From contig CM053802.1 in assembly GCA_028671895.1 (NCBI GenBank), forward strand, positions 19,537,631 to 19,601,630: DNA of 64,000 nt, given 5' to 3'. Position 1 is the stretch's first letter; each line of letters opens with the position of its first letter. Shown here one piece after another: positions 11,888 through 24,250 of the stretch. Source of the stretch: Oenanthe sinensis (taxonomy: Eukaryota; Streptophyta; Magnoliopsida; Apiales; Apiaceae). The position numbers and the translations under genes are program-made. The notes under the pieces are model-generated. The model did no database searches and was not told the origin of the DNA. It saw nothing but the letters and a program-made list of their open reading frames with translations.

Positions 11888-12551
11888 TACTCCGAGTTTG
11901 ATTATCTTCTCATGCAGATTTTATTAGTTAGCTAGTGTTTGTGTATATAACATGTCATGGAGTCCAACATCATCCCTGATGTCCTAAACTCAAAAATAAA
12001 TAATATGACATAAAATACAACTTCAAAAATATATTCTAAATTTTATTAGCCATGTACTGTTAATAGGGATCGTCTAGGATATTCTAGTGAATAAAAATTT
12101 CATTTCACTCTATTTTCTCACATTTTTTTTCTCTTTCCTCCTTTTTAAAACTAACTAGATTCAAATTTATTATTATTATAATAATAGGGGATGAATATAG
12201 AGAATATTGTTGAAGTTGACATGCAAAATATATTATCTAAATCACTAGAACCCATTATTTTATAATATTTATAGGGAATCATGTAAGAAATTGTTGGACC
12301 TCTCTTATATAACAATTAAACAAAATTTCTTATTCTTAGATGTCACAAGTTCTATGAGAAATACAACTTTTATCGAACATATCATTTTATTGCAACCTAA
12401 TTTTTTTAGTAGTTTCTCATTGTTCACAAAATCACCATTTTAAAGCTCTTTTAGAACTAATAAACATCTTACTTCATAAAATCAAGATAAAGCAGAATGT
12501 GGTCTAGAATAGATAGATATAAGTCAATTTTACGGGAAATTTATCCATGCT
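11888..12551. other. Intergenic, no gene seen
   Basis: AT-rich sequence between the VQ gene and the split tRNA gene. The first part is presumably VQ 3' UTR. Confidence 0.5.
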
Positions 12552-12700
12552 GACTCTGTGGCCCAATGTATAAGGCGCTGGTCTACGAAACCAGAGATTC
12601 TGGGTTCGATCTAGCCTGTCAAAGGATTGGAGCTCCGATCAATTCGATTCGATTCGATTATATATGATTCGATTCGCTAACAACCCGATCTGAATAAATA

Positions 12701-12704
<4 letters not shown>

Positions 12705-12732
<28 letters not shown>
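12705..12732 (+). repeat. AT dinucleotide microsatellite
   Basis: Uninterrupted TA/AT repeats lie within the element that splits the tRNA gene. Confidence 0.85.
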
Positions 12733-12737
<5 letters not shown>

Positions 12738-13060
12738 CTATATATTATATTATATTTAAATAAATAAATATTATTATATTTATAGATATTATATTTATAT
12801 AAATATGTAAAATCTAAATATTTTATATCCATATATTTAGATTGAGACAAGATCCATACTCTAATTTGACTCATTTTAATAATTATCATTAATGTAATAT
12901 ATAATATTTATGGTAAATTTCATATCAAATCTTGAAATATTAAGGTAAGTTTATTAATATAAATTATATCATAACATACATAGGTTTAGATAAAATCCAT
13001 AATCTTAATTTGGTATCCAGTGCCTGTATCAAATATTGATATAATATAATAAAATTTATA

Positions 13061-13282
13061 CTCATCTCGTCCCAAATTACTTGTCCACTTTGACTTTTAC
13101 GCGTAATTTAAGGCGCATTGACCACATAGTTATATAAATTATTTTAATTTTTTTTTTGTGAATAAAAGTTTAATATTTGAATTTTTATTCACAAAAAAAT
13201 TAAAAATTATATAACTATGCAGTCAATGCACCTTAAACTGCACGTAAAAGTTAAAGTAAACAAGTAATTTGGAACAATGGAG
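13061..13282. mobile_element. Stowaway MITE nested in the hAT-like element
   Basis: The left end CTCATCTCGTCCCAAATTAC and the right end, which inverts to CTCCATTGTTCCAAATTACT, resemble the plant Stowaway/mariner terminus CTCCCTCCGTCCC. TA dinucleotides flank both ends (13059-13060 and 13283-13284). The arms fold into a long hairpin around a TTATTCAC/GTGAATAA core. It is 222 bp and non-coding. Confidence 0.85.
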
Positions 13283-14494
13283 TATAAAAATTGACATACC
13301 ACATAATTAAATAATAAAAAACATATAGAAATATTATAATATGAGTAAATTATTAAAAAATAACATATAGAGACTATTTTAAGTAGTTTGGAAAAAATAA
13401 TTTTAAATAAAACTTTTTTTGCCCAATTAAATAGAACTTAAGATACAAAGAATTAAAAATAAAAATTAAATACGAAATTAAAACAGATAAAATATTATTG
13501 TATGTGTAAATATTAAATAAAAATTAACACATAAAATATTATAAATAATAATAAAGGAGAAATTAAGATATTTAAAATAAATTTAGGAAATAACTAAAAT
13601 AATTTAAAATTATTATGTGAAAGTTTTAAATATAAAATAGTTAAATATAAATATATTTATTATGTTATATTATAATAACAATATTTATTAATATATAAAT
13701 TATAATATACTTTTCTTATAGCACTGACAAATAATATAATTATAAAAAATTGGTTACAAAAAAATTAATTGGATTAGATATCCGATCCTATTACCCGTGA
13801 TCCGAATGTAGCGAATATGAATTGACATTTAAATATCCGACACTTGATCCGATCCGAAAAATTAAATGGATTTGAATATAAATTTAGGATGATCCGATCT
13901 AAATCCTATCCGTTGACGGGGCTAATTAGATCCCAGCAGAGTCGTTGTATCTTTTGTTATTTTGTTGAAACTTGAACATGAAGTAAGGGGTACGGGTAGA
14001 CCTGGCAAATCGGATAATCGGATCAGTTTTGGATCAGATCAATTTTGGATCAGATCAATTTTCGGTTATGATATATTTGGATACAATTCGGATCGGATTG
14101 GGTCTGATTCGGTTCGGGTGTACTTTCGATTTTACGTAATTTAAATCGAATTCGGTTCAGATCGGTTTGATTTCGGATTAAAATCGGATGAAATTCGGAT
14201 TAAAATCGGATGAATTTCGGTTCAGATATTTTCAGATCGGATTTTGTTCGGATTAGAAAAATTCGGTTATGAATTATGATTAATGTTGTATTAGTAAATA
14301 TGTCAAGATGTAAATAAAAAACGATAAAATAATATCCAATTAAGTAGTGAACTTGATTAAGGAATATATTTTTCTAATACCGACTTGGGTCAATATGATA
14401 AAATTATATATTCGATAAATATATAATATTATAATTTTTGAAAACATTCTTAAGGATTAAATGAAAATAAAATAATATTTCTAAAATTTTATAT

Positions 14495-14496
<2 letters not shown>

Positions 14497-14564
<68 letters not shown>
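14497..14564 (+). repeat. AT microsatellite, about 34 units
   Basis: A continuous AT dinucleotide tract inside the 5.2-kb hAT element. Copy number is likely to vary between individuals. Confidence 0.9.
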
Positions 14565-14567
<3 letters not shown>

Positions 14568-14657
14568 ATTCATTTACTTTTAAATAATGAATCTGTGTCT
14601 AGTTTGTAGTATATATTCTTTCACTCATTACTTTGTAGCTTAAGTGGTAATATATTT

Positions 14658-14905
14658 GGCCCATTTGGCTAAACTTATTTTTGAAAAATAAGTGTTTTTT
14701 TTTTTTAAAAAGTACACATTTACCTACTTTTTTCTGGAAAAAAGCACTTATTTCTGGAAATAAGCACTTATTTCTGGAAAACAAACTAAGAACAAAACTT
14801 ATTTTTGAAAAATAAAATTTTATTTAAAAGAAGTACACTTTACCCTACTTTTTCCTGAAAATAAGGGCTTATTTTGATAATTTAATGGGGGCCAAACACC
14901 CCCAT
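14658..14905. mobile_element. Possible fold-back MITE
   Basis: The left part reads GGCCCATTTGGCTAAACTTATT and the right part ends AATGGGGGCCAAACACCCCC. The interior alternates CTTATTT and AAATAAG blocks that can fold back. Ends of the GGTGTTTGGCC type occur in plant hAT MITEs. No clear target duplication was found, so borders are approximate. Confidence 0.35.
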
Positions 14906-16234
14906 TGTTTGTTTAGATTGGGGAGTGGGGAGTGGGGACTAGTGTTCGATTCTCTGTAACAAGTTTTTTTTGCTAATTTGATTTTTTATAATTAAATTTT
15001 TTTGGTTCAAATAAAAAATTCATATAAATATTTTAATAATACAATAAGTTTCTTTTGCTAATTTGATTTTTTACAATTAAAAATTTATGATTCAAATAAA
15101 AAATTTATATAACAATTTTAAAAATACAAATAAAGATGTCAGATTCGTATTCAATCAGCCACATATCTATATCTACACTGTATTATTAAAGTTGTTGGTA
15201 ATCTAATTTTAAAATATACAACTATTAAACACATTTCTAATTTTATACAACTATTATAATCTAATTTTAAAATATATGTATTCTATCAACAACTCAATTA
15301 TCCGGTAAGCCCTCTTTTTTTTTACAATAATCTAATAAACACATTTCTCTTCTATTACCGTTCAAATTCTTCAATTTATTTGAATTTATAGCTTATTAAT
15401 TAAATCTTATAAATATTAAAATAATATTATTATTTTATCTATATTAAATCATTTTTATTATGTACTATATTATTATAACCAACATATTAGAAAATTTTAA
15501 ATTTAATATTTAAATCATATAAAATAATTAATATATATATAACTTAAATACCATATGTGCTTTGTCGGGTTATAATTTATAAGCTAGTTAATATATCAAT
15601 AGAACTTATCTTGTTTCAATTAACTTGATAGTTGATAATGATTAGATCTCTAATATAATTTAACAATAAATTCATTATACATAAATAATATAAAATAAAT
15701 TTTTCAAAATATTTGGACTCATAGTTTGCACGAGTTACACTTATACTTATTTCCCGTGCGATACATGGATCGATTCTTTTTACTATTTTCATATTTTTAT
15801 ATGATTTGAACTTATTTTTATTTTTATAATAATAATTTGAATTTATTTAATGTTGTATGTATATATTTTTAGTTAGGAGATTAATGTAAGATACGTTTTA
15901 GTTCACAGAGAGATGATTGTTGACTGTTGTCTTGTTGATGAAAACTCAGTTTTTTAATTTGAGTAGACCTTTCTCGTGTGTTAATAAGTAATTTATTTTG
16001 TGCACTTAAAACATGTATTTTAAAAAATAAGAATAAATAGATAATTTTAATAATTTTTATATGATTAGAATTTATTTCAATTTTTATAATAATAATTTAA
16101 ACTTTATTTAATTTTATATGTATATATATTTATATAAACTTTAATATACTTTATTTATATTTATATTTTAATAAGATAATATTTATAAAGAATAATGTCA
16201 TATGTATTTTAGTTAGAAAATTAATGTTTTAAAA

Positions 16235-16609
16235 TTAGACACTCAAGATTCATCTGATGTTGCAATAAAGACTAAGTTGGATCTTTACTTGGAGGAGCCT
16301 AGAATTAGTCGAGCTACAGATTTAAATATTTTAGAATTTTGGGGGAGAAATGAAGCAAAATATGATGAGCTTTCTTATATGGCTAGGGATATTTTATCTG
16401 TGCCGTTGACAACAATTGCTTCAGAGTCCTCTTTTAGCATTGGTGGAAGGATTTTGAATAAATGGCGAAGTTCTTACCTCCCCGAAAATGTAGAGGTTCT
16501 CATCACTGCTCGTAGCTGGCTATATGGTTATGAAGGTGTGTATTCTTTAGAATGTATTTTTATTAAAAGGCAGAATACACTAGCTCTTTATCTTCATTAT
16601 ATAATTTAA
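16235..16609 (+). pseudogene. hAT transposase C-terminal dimerisation region
   Basis: An open frame without a proper ATG (its first track codon is TTG) encodes a typical hAT C-terminal block. LDLYLEEP is followed by ILEFWGRNE, then YDELSYMARDILSVPLTTIASESSFS, then RSSYLPENVEVLITARSWL. This is the dimerisation domain of plant Ac/Tag-like transposases, in which the SVPxxxxASExxFS block is diagnostic. The upstream BED finger and catalytic RNase-H-like core are not seen in the preceding 2 kb. The 5' side of the gene is therefore deleted or eroded. It lies centrally in the hAT element, on the same strand as the left-end numbering. Confidence 0.85.
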
Positions 16610-18890
16610 ATTTGTTTTATGTTATCTTTTGAAAGCAATGGACGACGGAGAGTACTTCGGTTGTGAAGTGGATTGGGCTACAAAGAAATAAGTTTAGTTT
16701 AAAGGTATCATATATTTATATTCATAGCAACTAGTTCCTTTAAGTTTCAGAGTTTGTTTTATGACAACTGATATTCATAGCATAGTGTTTATAAATCAGA
16801 TTTTCTTTTGTCAACTGAATATAATATTACACTGCTATGTCATTCTGTAGTTCAAGGTAGCAACACCTTTCTACACTTTTCGAGTTTTTGGTGTAGATAA
16901 CATGACATTAACCTCATTTCTTACTGAACCCAATTATAGGAGTTTATCTGCGATTTCCAGTCCTAGATTAATTTCTGAATAACTCATACAAGCGCTAAGC
17001 AGAGTCTTGTAAGCTATTAGCCTTCTTTGAGGTAGAATGACGCTAATAAACTGGTAAAATGCTCAATACTAGGTTGAATTCTGTATACTAGTATTCAAAT
17101 TTTACTTGTCAAGCAAGAACTCTGTAGAGTTATCATTCATGAGTCACGACAACCTAATGGCCTATGTTGTCCAAGATTATCTATCTGTATGCTCCGTTCC
17201 AGAAAGATAATGGATATGGTTAAATGTATTAGAAATTTCCACTTGCTCTGACTTTGTGCTGATTTGTGATTTAACCAATCTAGATATTTATGTATTTGTT
17301 TCATAGTCTTGCATCTAAAAAGGTTTTTCATTTGTAGGTTCTAATTAGCAGCAGATTTAAATTTTGCAGCACCGGATGAACTCACACACCAATCTATATG
17401 CTCATTTCCAGAAAGATAATCTATGTTGGATAATTTATCAACGTATATAACTTTGTTTTTTAACAATAAATCTCCATTTTGTTATTTTTAATGAAGTGAT
17501 TAATAAACTGATGCATATTCATTACAAGGCCGGTAATGCATATCAAAGTCTTCTGCTTCTGTTACATAAACTACTATAGGATTTCTATAATTAATTCACG
17601 AATGGGATCTAATAGCTTGTCTGTTCTCTAAGTATGTACTTGAATTGATTGCAAGGCAGATGTTGTTCAAGTAGATACTTGAATTAATATACGGACAACT
17701 ATTATATATGTGATGAATGATGATGAACTAGTTAGATTAACTTCTATTCTGACAGACTGAATATCCTTCAACACATGGCTAGATTCTGATAGTTTAGAAC
17801 ACTAGCTTGCACAGTTCATTGAATACTATCGTCCTCTTTTTTCTTATGTATACCAAGAGAATGAGCCAGTATATAATAGGCTTGCCTTTCTTTGACATTG
17901 AAGAGGCCCCTTTCCCTTGCAACAACAGAATCGTGTTTCTGTGTTGTTGTTGTAGTTTTCTTTACCTCAGAAAAGACGATTAATATATTATCATTTTTAG
18001 CATTTATAAATTTCTGATTATTGCAACATTCTTCCAGGAGGTTGAAAAGGAGTTGCCACATGTACTGCCTGTTGAGCCGAAGTATCAGTTTCGTAGAACA
18101 AGCTCATCCCATATTTGAACAAAGTATTAATTGTGCTGGAAGTTACTCTTATATAGACGAGGTGTATTTGCCAATGTTATTATTATTTCGTTAGATAGCC
18201 TCAGTGATTTGTTGCCCCAGGAGCTGAGATGTACTACATTGCTACATCCAACTTTAATGGGTTACTTTCAAAGACCAGGTCTATTGTTGATTGAGAGTTG
18301 GATCTGGCCATTGATTGTGCGCCCGCTTCCTCTTCTGTTTTGTATATTTTAGAGTTCAGTCTTTGAATGTATTCACAAGAATCACAACTAACAGTGATAT
18401 CATGTTTCTAGTCTTTTTTGGTTAAATTTTCTTATTAATTGTTTCATCAGTTTTGTCTTACCTATCCTTTCTTTTCCTCTTCTCATGGTCTTTGATGAGC
18501 ATTTCTGATAAAACCTTTAATATGTTCTGAGTACTGAATCATGTATTCTTATGTAATCGACATTGATAATTTTAAAGGGATACTCTAGTATTAAGTTGCA
18601 TGTGACATTAATCGTATTTATATAATATTTTTGATCCTGCTTAAATATGTTATATATTTTTAATCATAATAATTGGTTACTTATAGCTGACTTTAGAATA
18701 TGTACATATTTATAAAAATATTATAATATTATCATTTTTATTATTTTCATTTGTATTTAATAAATAAAAATAAATAAATTATAATTTAAATTATAAAATT
18801 TATAGTTATTTTCACCTAACAACTCTTCTAGTTTACTACAACTTGATTACAACGACGACGATAAAAAATATAACTTTTATAATATTATTT
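16610..18890. other. Interior of the hAT element, no clear gene
   Basis: Sequence here has mixed composition, less AT-rich than the flanks. One stretch (18038-18118) follows a good acceptor (TTCTTCCAG) and reads in frame for 26 codons to a TGA, beginning EVEKELPHVLPVEPKYQFR. It could be a captured terminal exon, but I cannot name the family. Confidence 0.3.
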
Positions 18891-19239
18891 TATTGGACAA
18901 ATTTAATTTTGGATTTACATCGGATCAAAATTTTCGAGTCATATTTGGTTCGGATAATTTTTTATTCGGGTTTAATTGATTTCGGGTCATTGTTGGATCC
19001 ATTAGTTCGGATTATTTTCGGTTAAATTTTCGGTTCGGATAATATTCGGTTCGTGTGAGATCGGATTTCGGATCATTATCGGATTTAACTATATTGCATC
19101 GAATTTCGGTTCGGATCGGATTGTTTCAGATTCAGTTAAATTTCGGATTATGTAATTCGGATATAAAATCAGATCTCGGTTCCATACATTTCGGTTCGGT
19201 TCTTCGGTCCAGACCCAATTTGTCAGGTCTAGGTACGGG

Positions 19240-19704
19240 ACAATTGTATTTATATAGTAATTAATTATATAATGTATTATCATGTACACTTTATTGGTAA
19301 AAGGAAATGTTTTGAAGTGACCTTTTAGAAGAAATTGGTGTGTAATAGGTTATAGGCACAGTCATTGAGAATTAGTAATTTTGCAAGTTCTTTCTTTCCT
19401 TCTAAAAGATACATGATACTAAAATAAACACATAATATTATATGTTTTTTTATATGATCAGTATTTCAATACACATACTGACCTGAGATTTAGAGTTGCT
19501 ACTAAAAAATCTCTTTTTTAAAAGCTAAATCCTAGCAACATGAAAGATATGTAAAATAATAGCTCAGACTCTAGGCATAAGCTTCAACTACAATCCAAAT
19601 TTTGACAAACATACTATATGATCAAGTCAATAATTACAGATAGAAGTAACAAAAGATCTCAGACAAGAGATGTTGGAACAGCCTTCCTGTTAGCAAAACC
19701 AGGA
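19240..19704. other. Intergenic and probable 3' UTR of the b561 gene
   Basis: No coding signal was seen. The part next to 19705 is probably the 3' UTR of the minus-strand gene. Confidence 0.45.
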
Positions 19705-21568
19705 TCATTGCGATGAATATGCCACCTTTGTTTTAAAGGAACCTCTGTGAAAGTTAACTTGTTTCTCCTCGACGGGATTCATCTCCTGATTAGTGGGTTG
19801 GACTGGTGCATCACCTAGAACTACTCCTTGTTTTTTAATGTAGTTCCATTTGTCTTGAAACAAGTAAAGGAAAGCAATGAATAAAACCTCGACAGTGAAA
19901 ATTGTTGTCCAAAACTTGATACTTTTAGAGCTTCTCTTATGGTAGGCTTGTAAACCTGTGTATACATTTATAATCCCCAGTAGAGAAACCGCAGTCCCCA
20001 GGCTCCAATGCACCAAAAACCATAAGCTCCTTCTTGTATTTCCCCTATAAACAAGTAAAAGTATGTTCAAGTTCAGATTTTTCCTTGAACTTTCAAGTGT
20101 TTTCTGAAAGGAAAGCAGGGTTTCAAAGAAGGCCCCTCAACCTCCCACTAGAGGGAGATGGAGCACTGCGCTTTGGCAATGAAATTTTAAGGTCTCAGAA
20201 TTGATTAAAATGATTTGCAAACTTGTTGATAAGAACATTTTCAGGTGAATATATACGGATAGTACCATCTCCTTATATAGGTTTAGCTTGCCTTATTCTG
20301 GAGCAAAAATGAGTAATTCCAACATACTGTGTTACCTACCTTTTTGGGCGGAAAAAACCAATCAAGGCTTGCAACCATACGACACCATAAAGGGCTAATC
20401 CTAATTTCTGGTGATTATTGTTGAAAGCATTTTCAAACTTTCTTATTGACAAAACTGCTCCTGCTGTTACTAGAAGTACCGAAAGTATCTGCAGAACAGA
20501 TAAATATATGATACATGTTAATCACATAAAGGAACTCATGAGGCCATTTGGGGATTGCTAAAATCTATCTCTAGGTTAATATAGTGCATCAAATGAGGGA
20601 ATGCAACTATATAACACCAAGTGTTATGAACATTTTCGACTAGATTAAGAATGTACAACACCTTGTAATGTCATAACTACATTTGATGCTCATTTAGTTA
20701 CTAGATAGTGGAACAGGGAGGCTCCTGTTTCTTTTTTTACAGAGATATTAATGTCTTTTCTTACACATCAAAGTACCTACAATCCAATAGTAGCACAATA
20801 TCTCTTTGGCGAAAATCTTTGGGCTATATGAGTAATTATTTGCAAGTAGGGTAGATTTTACTTTTACTTTATTTTTGACCATAATTAAACCTTTAAAGTA
20901 GGGTATTAGTAGGCAATACACAAAGTTTGAAGATTTGCTGTCCACTTTGTGTGGATCTGATTAGAGACTTTTTGTGACGATTAGTATGACTATAGAAGTT
21001 TAGTAACACAAAAAGCAAATTATACTAGTACTACTGTATGATTTAGATGATACTTTGATAAAATGAAGATTACAAAAAACAAAGACAAAAAAGTAACCAT
21101 GGAACTTGCCTGAAGAGTTGCATGCATGTAAAACATAATCTTCAGTCTTCTTCCAGATTGTTCTGTATTCGACATTCTGATGATAAGTATTCCTACAGGC
21201 ATCAAGAAACCCATCGATGCCCAAAGGAGAAATCCATGGACTGTAATGTCAAATAATGCCCGAGGACTCAACTGAAACAGATGGCAGTTGAAATCAGTTA
21301 TTTGTCAATAAAATTTGCACAAACTAGAAACCTCAGCATGACTGAGGTTAGCTAAACGCAAACATAAGAAATGTAACTATATTTTGAAAGATTAAACTTT
21401 TATTTCATTTGCGGGGCGTTCCGTAAACAAAGAAGTTACCTTAGTAGTCTTGATATGATTGTTTCTGGTGTCCGATTCAACATATTCTTGATCAGATGCC
21501 TTGGTAAATGGTGTAAGAACAAGAACTACCACTGTTATTAGAGTGACGACAGGCACCAGCTTCTGCAT
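19705..21568 (-). CDS. Cytochrome b561 domain membrane protein
   Basis: Four exons on the minus strand (21440-21568, 21110-21271, 20340-20488 and 19705-20044) join to 259 aa. The start is the ATG at 21568, because the open frame above it begins at TTG. Residues 1-24 form a signal peptide (MQKLVPVVTLITVVVL). There is no DOMON domain, so this is the short plant b561 type with a signal peptide. Four conserved His that should bind two hemes are visible: H55 (DITVHGFLLW), H93 (FYMHATLQ), H123 (NNHQKLG) and H159 (LVHWSLG). Several hydrophobic helices surround them, and the C-terminal tail is polar. Such proteins are thought to pass electrons across membranes, often from ascorbate. The exact acceptor and membrane are unknown. 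Intron 2 appears to start with GC (CAG|GCAAGT). Confidence 0.9.
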
Positions 21569-23200
21569 CGTAAAATCTTCCAAAGAAAAAGGATATATAA
21601 ATCTAATCAGTATTCTGCTGATAGACTAGATTTCTGACAGCAATCAAAGATTTATGCACCGAACAATCTAATTACTTAAAGCCAAGTGGAGCAAAAAAAT
21701 GAGGAAGCTCAATAAAATCCGGAAAGCCTTAAATATGTTATTTTCTGAGCAACCTACCTATCTCTTCCTGTATGTGTATATGTGTCTTTTCAAAGTTTTG
21801 CTACTGTATGTTACTTTGCATATCTGTATAGCTTCTCTTTTGAGTATGAATCTAGAAGGTTAAAGTGTACCTCTTCCTTTTCTTTACTAAGAGGCAAACA
21901 ACATTAATCTTCTGTCAGTTGAAAGAAACCAAAGTTGGATGCTCTAATCAAAAGGTATGCCTTTGCATGACTTTGGTGGACAATAAGTAATCCATGGGAA
22001 TGAACAAAATACAAAAAATGAGAAGAACAAGTTAAGATTTCAACCATGTAGGGACAGTGTCACAGGCTTTCTGATGTATTGGAATAGAATGTGCAGTTTC
22101 AGGAGAGCATATAGAAAGTCAGAATGTATATAATTTAAAAAAGGTGCTAATATAGTAGTAACACTCTGTCTTACCTACCTAAGTGCATTCCACTCGTAGT
22201 CCATACAACTATACATGTATGATACAATACTAACTACCACATAAATGGCATTCTAAAGATTCAATTTTTATAGGTATCAAGACTATATTAAAAAGTTACT
22301 TGTGCAGAACAAAGTTAAGGCTGTGTGCGCCAGGACTCTTCCGAGTCTTGATACCATGTTAAGTTACCAGTTCTCTTAAAACCCTGAGGATTTTAGATAC
22401 AGACTTACCAAGATCACACAACTATTACAGTGAACAAGGTACAACTATTAGAATATGAACTTTATGTAAACATTTGATCTTGCAATCATCACTACTGCTG
22501 AAACCACCATGTTATAGATAATAAATCAAATCCTAACCAAAGAAGGGTCTAGTTATCATGATCTTTAACAAACAAGTATAAGAGGAAAATAAGAGAATAT
22601 AAAAAATTTAAACAAAGATAGGTCGACTAAGACATGTTATTCCCCACCCCCATGCAGCTTTTTTCATTTCAGTGGTGGGAAATCTACCAGGGATTGCACA
22701 ACAGCTAGCACATATAAATGGTCACTCCCTTGCCTCCTCCAACATATACTACTTGTAATTTCTTGAACGTCATGATGATGATATTGAGCCTTTTACATTT
22801 CATCATATCGATCTTATATTATACATTATATAAAATTTGTGTGTCAAAAAGTTCGATCATATAGAAATATATGTACCCAACATAACTCACAAATTCAGTT
22901 CTACAGACTCCATTCAGTTATATAAATTTATTACGGATCGAGTGCAAAAAAACCGTCAAAAAAAGCTTGATTTGTTGTAGCTAGTGATGCTAACGGCACT
23001 CTTCACGGAGCTAGCTCATCTTTGCATTTTTTCAGTGTTTGAATTCTTTTGATTCAGAAGCATCATTCCAATTTAAACCTGCAGGCAGATACTTTGATTA
23101 AATTTTTTGCACATGTTATGTGGATAGCTAGACAATCACCTATTATTTTTCGACCATTCATTCATTGACTACCTAGTGCAAAAATTTCTTCACCTTTTCC
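21569..23200. other. 5' flank of the b561 gene, no other gene
   Basis: Promoter and intergenic sequence. No exon was recognised. A retrotransposon-like scrap (GATACCATGTTAAGTTACC near 22350) resembles sequence near 150, but no element can be bounded. Confidence 0.45.
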
Positions 23201-23363
23201 ATAACCAAGATAATGGGTTCGAAATTTCATTCCTTCTCCGCGCTCCATGCATGTATATTTGGCCTTAGCAGTGGGATGCTGAGCTAGTCATTCACTGGGA
23301 TTGATTAGTCGAGGTGCGCGAAAGCTGGTCCTGACATCCAATATAACAAAAAAAAATAAAAAA
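23200..23363 (+). mobile_element. 5'-truncated tRNA-derived SINE
   Basis: A B-box-like GGGTTCGAAATTTC lies near 23215. The body then carries GGGATTGATTAGTCGAGGTGCG and AAGCTGGTCCTGACA, which resembles the conserved 3' part of SINEs common in asterid genomes. An A-rich tail (AAAAAAAAATAAAAAA) ends it at about 23363. No A box or target duplication is clear, so the copy is probably truncated at 5'. Confidence 0.6.
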
Positions 23364-24250
23364 ATTGCACATCTAACATATTTATTAAAAATTACGTATT
23401 ATACTGAATTTTTTTATGTTTATTCGTAACTCCATACAGTTATTTATGTTTATACTGTGGCTCATTCCTTTTAATTCTATAATGATTCTTTTTAGGTTTT
23501 GTCTCTCACACCTACATCCCTTGCAACTTTTAATTTTCTAAATAAAAGTTTCATTCATTCTCCCACCATTCTGTTCATTTTAAGTGGACACATCTTGTCT
23601 TTCTTCCCTCTCCCAGAGTCACAGACCACACCATCTCATAATAGCACCAAGTACTACTAGACATATTTATCAAAAGCTATCAAAGCATGGGAGTAGCAAA
23701 AACATAAGTTACCGGTAAAAATTAAGAGCTAATATAAGTTTATAAATAGTTTATAAGTTAAAAAAACATACATTTTTTAATTTATAAATTATTTATTAGA
23801 CAAATGAAATAGGCTCGTAATAATTAATTAGTACTGTCTAGGGATCTAATCTAATATATAACAATCATGCTTAGTTATTGTTTACCTATAGACAGAAACC
23901 CTTTAGGAAATAGACTATCACTTATTATGAGAAATAATAGTTAATCTTCATGTAATTAACTTCTTAACTTTTAAGAAAAAACGAACAAGTTGATATATAA
24001 TTAATGAGAAACCAGTGCAAGACTGAAGCAATTGAGAAATGTGGACTGGGCACTAGCTACAGGAATGCCCATCTTTATACGGTTTTGATGATCATGAACC
24101 TTGCCTGCCACTAACACGCGTTACATGCATGGACCAGCATTACTCGGTAGATTTTAGAAAAAGTAAGTTGATGACAAATTTGAACTACATACTATTACTC
24201 CTGGCTAGCTCTAAATTCATGACATAACGTACATGTAAACAACTAAAAGT
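23364..24250. other. Intergenic, no gene seen
   Basis: AT-rich sequence without exons or transposon ends that I can support. Confidence 0.45.

Larger units (their letters stand above)
12612..13924. mobile_element. hAT-like non-autonomous element inside tRNA-Arg
   Basis: The termini TAGCCTGTCAAAGGATTGGA and, inverted from the right end, TAGCCCCGTCAACGGATAGG are similar. The flanking octamers GTTCGATC (12604-12611) and ATTAGATC (13925-13932) match 6 of 8, the hAT target duplication size. Subterminal GATTCGATTCG/GATCCGATC motifs occur at both ends. No transposase is encoded and the interior is very AT-rich. Confidence 0.75.
12552..13944 (+). pseudogene. tRNA-Arg(ACG) gene split by a transposon
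   Basis: The left part (12552-12611) has the 5' acceptor strand GACTCTG, the D arm and a five-pair anticodon stem with loop CTACGAA (anticodon ACG). It continues into the T arm at GGGTTCGATC. The right part (13933-13944, CCAGCAGAGTCG) completes the T stem, the fully complementary acceptor strand CAGAGTC and the discriminator G. Joined, the parts give 72 nt, one C short of the usual 73. A 1313-bp element separates them within the B-box promoter, so the gene should not make a normal tRNA. The D loop also has TGTAT where TGGAT is usual. Confidence 0.85.
13997..19231. mobile_element. hAT DNA transposon, 5.2 kb, degenerate
   Basis: The left terminus TAGACCTGGCAAATCGG and the right terminus, inverted to TAGACCTGACAAATTGG, match closely. 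A perfect 8-bp target duplication GGTACGGG flanks them (13989-13996 and 19232-19239). Both ends carry about 300 bp of subterminal TTCGGTTC/ATCGGAT motifs, as hAT transposases need. Only a C-terminal transposase fragment is recognisable (16235-16609), so most coding capacity is lost. The interior also holds an AT microsatellite, a possible second MITE and unassigned sequence. Confidence 0.9.

Noticed and set aside
17816..18352. Short frames on both strands inside the hAT element (17816-18061 minus, 18131-18352 plus)
   Set aside because: No domain, splice support or codon bias; only the 18038-18118 stretch has some exon character.
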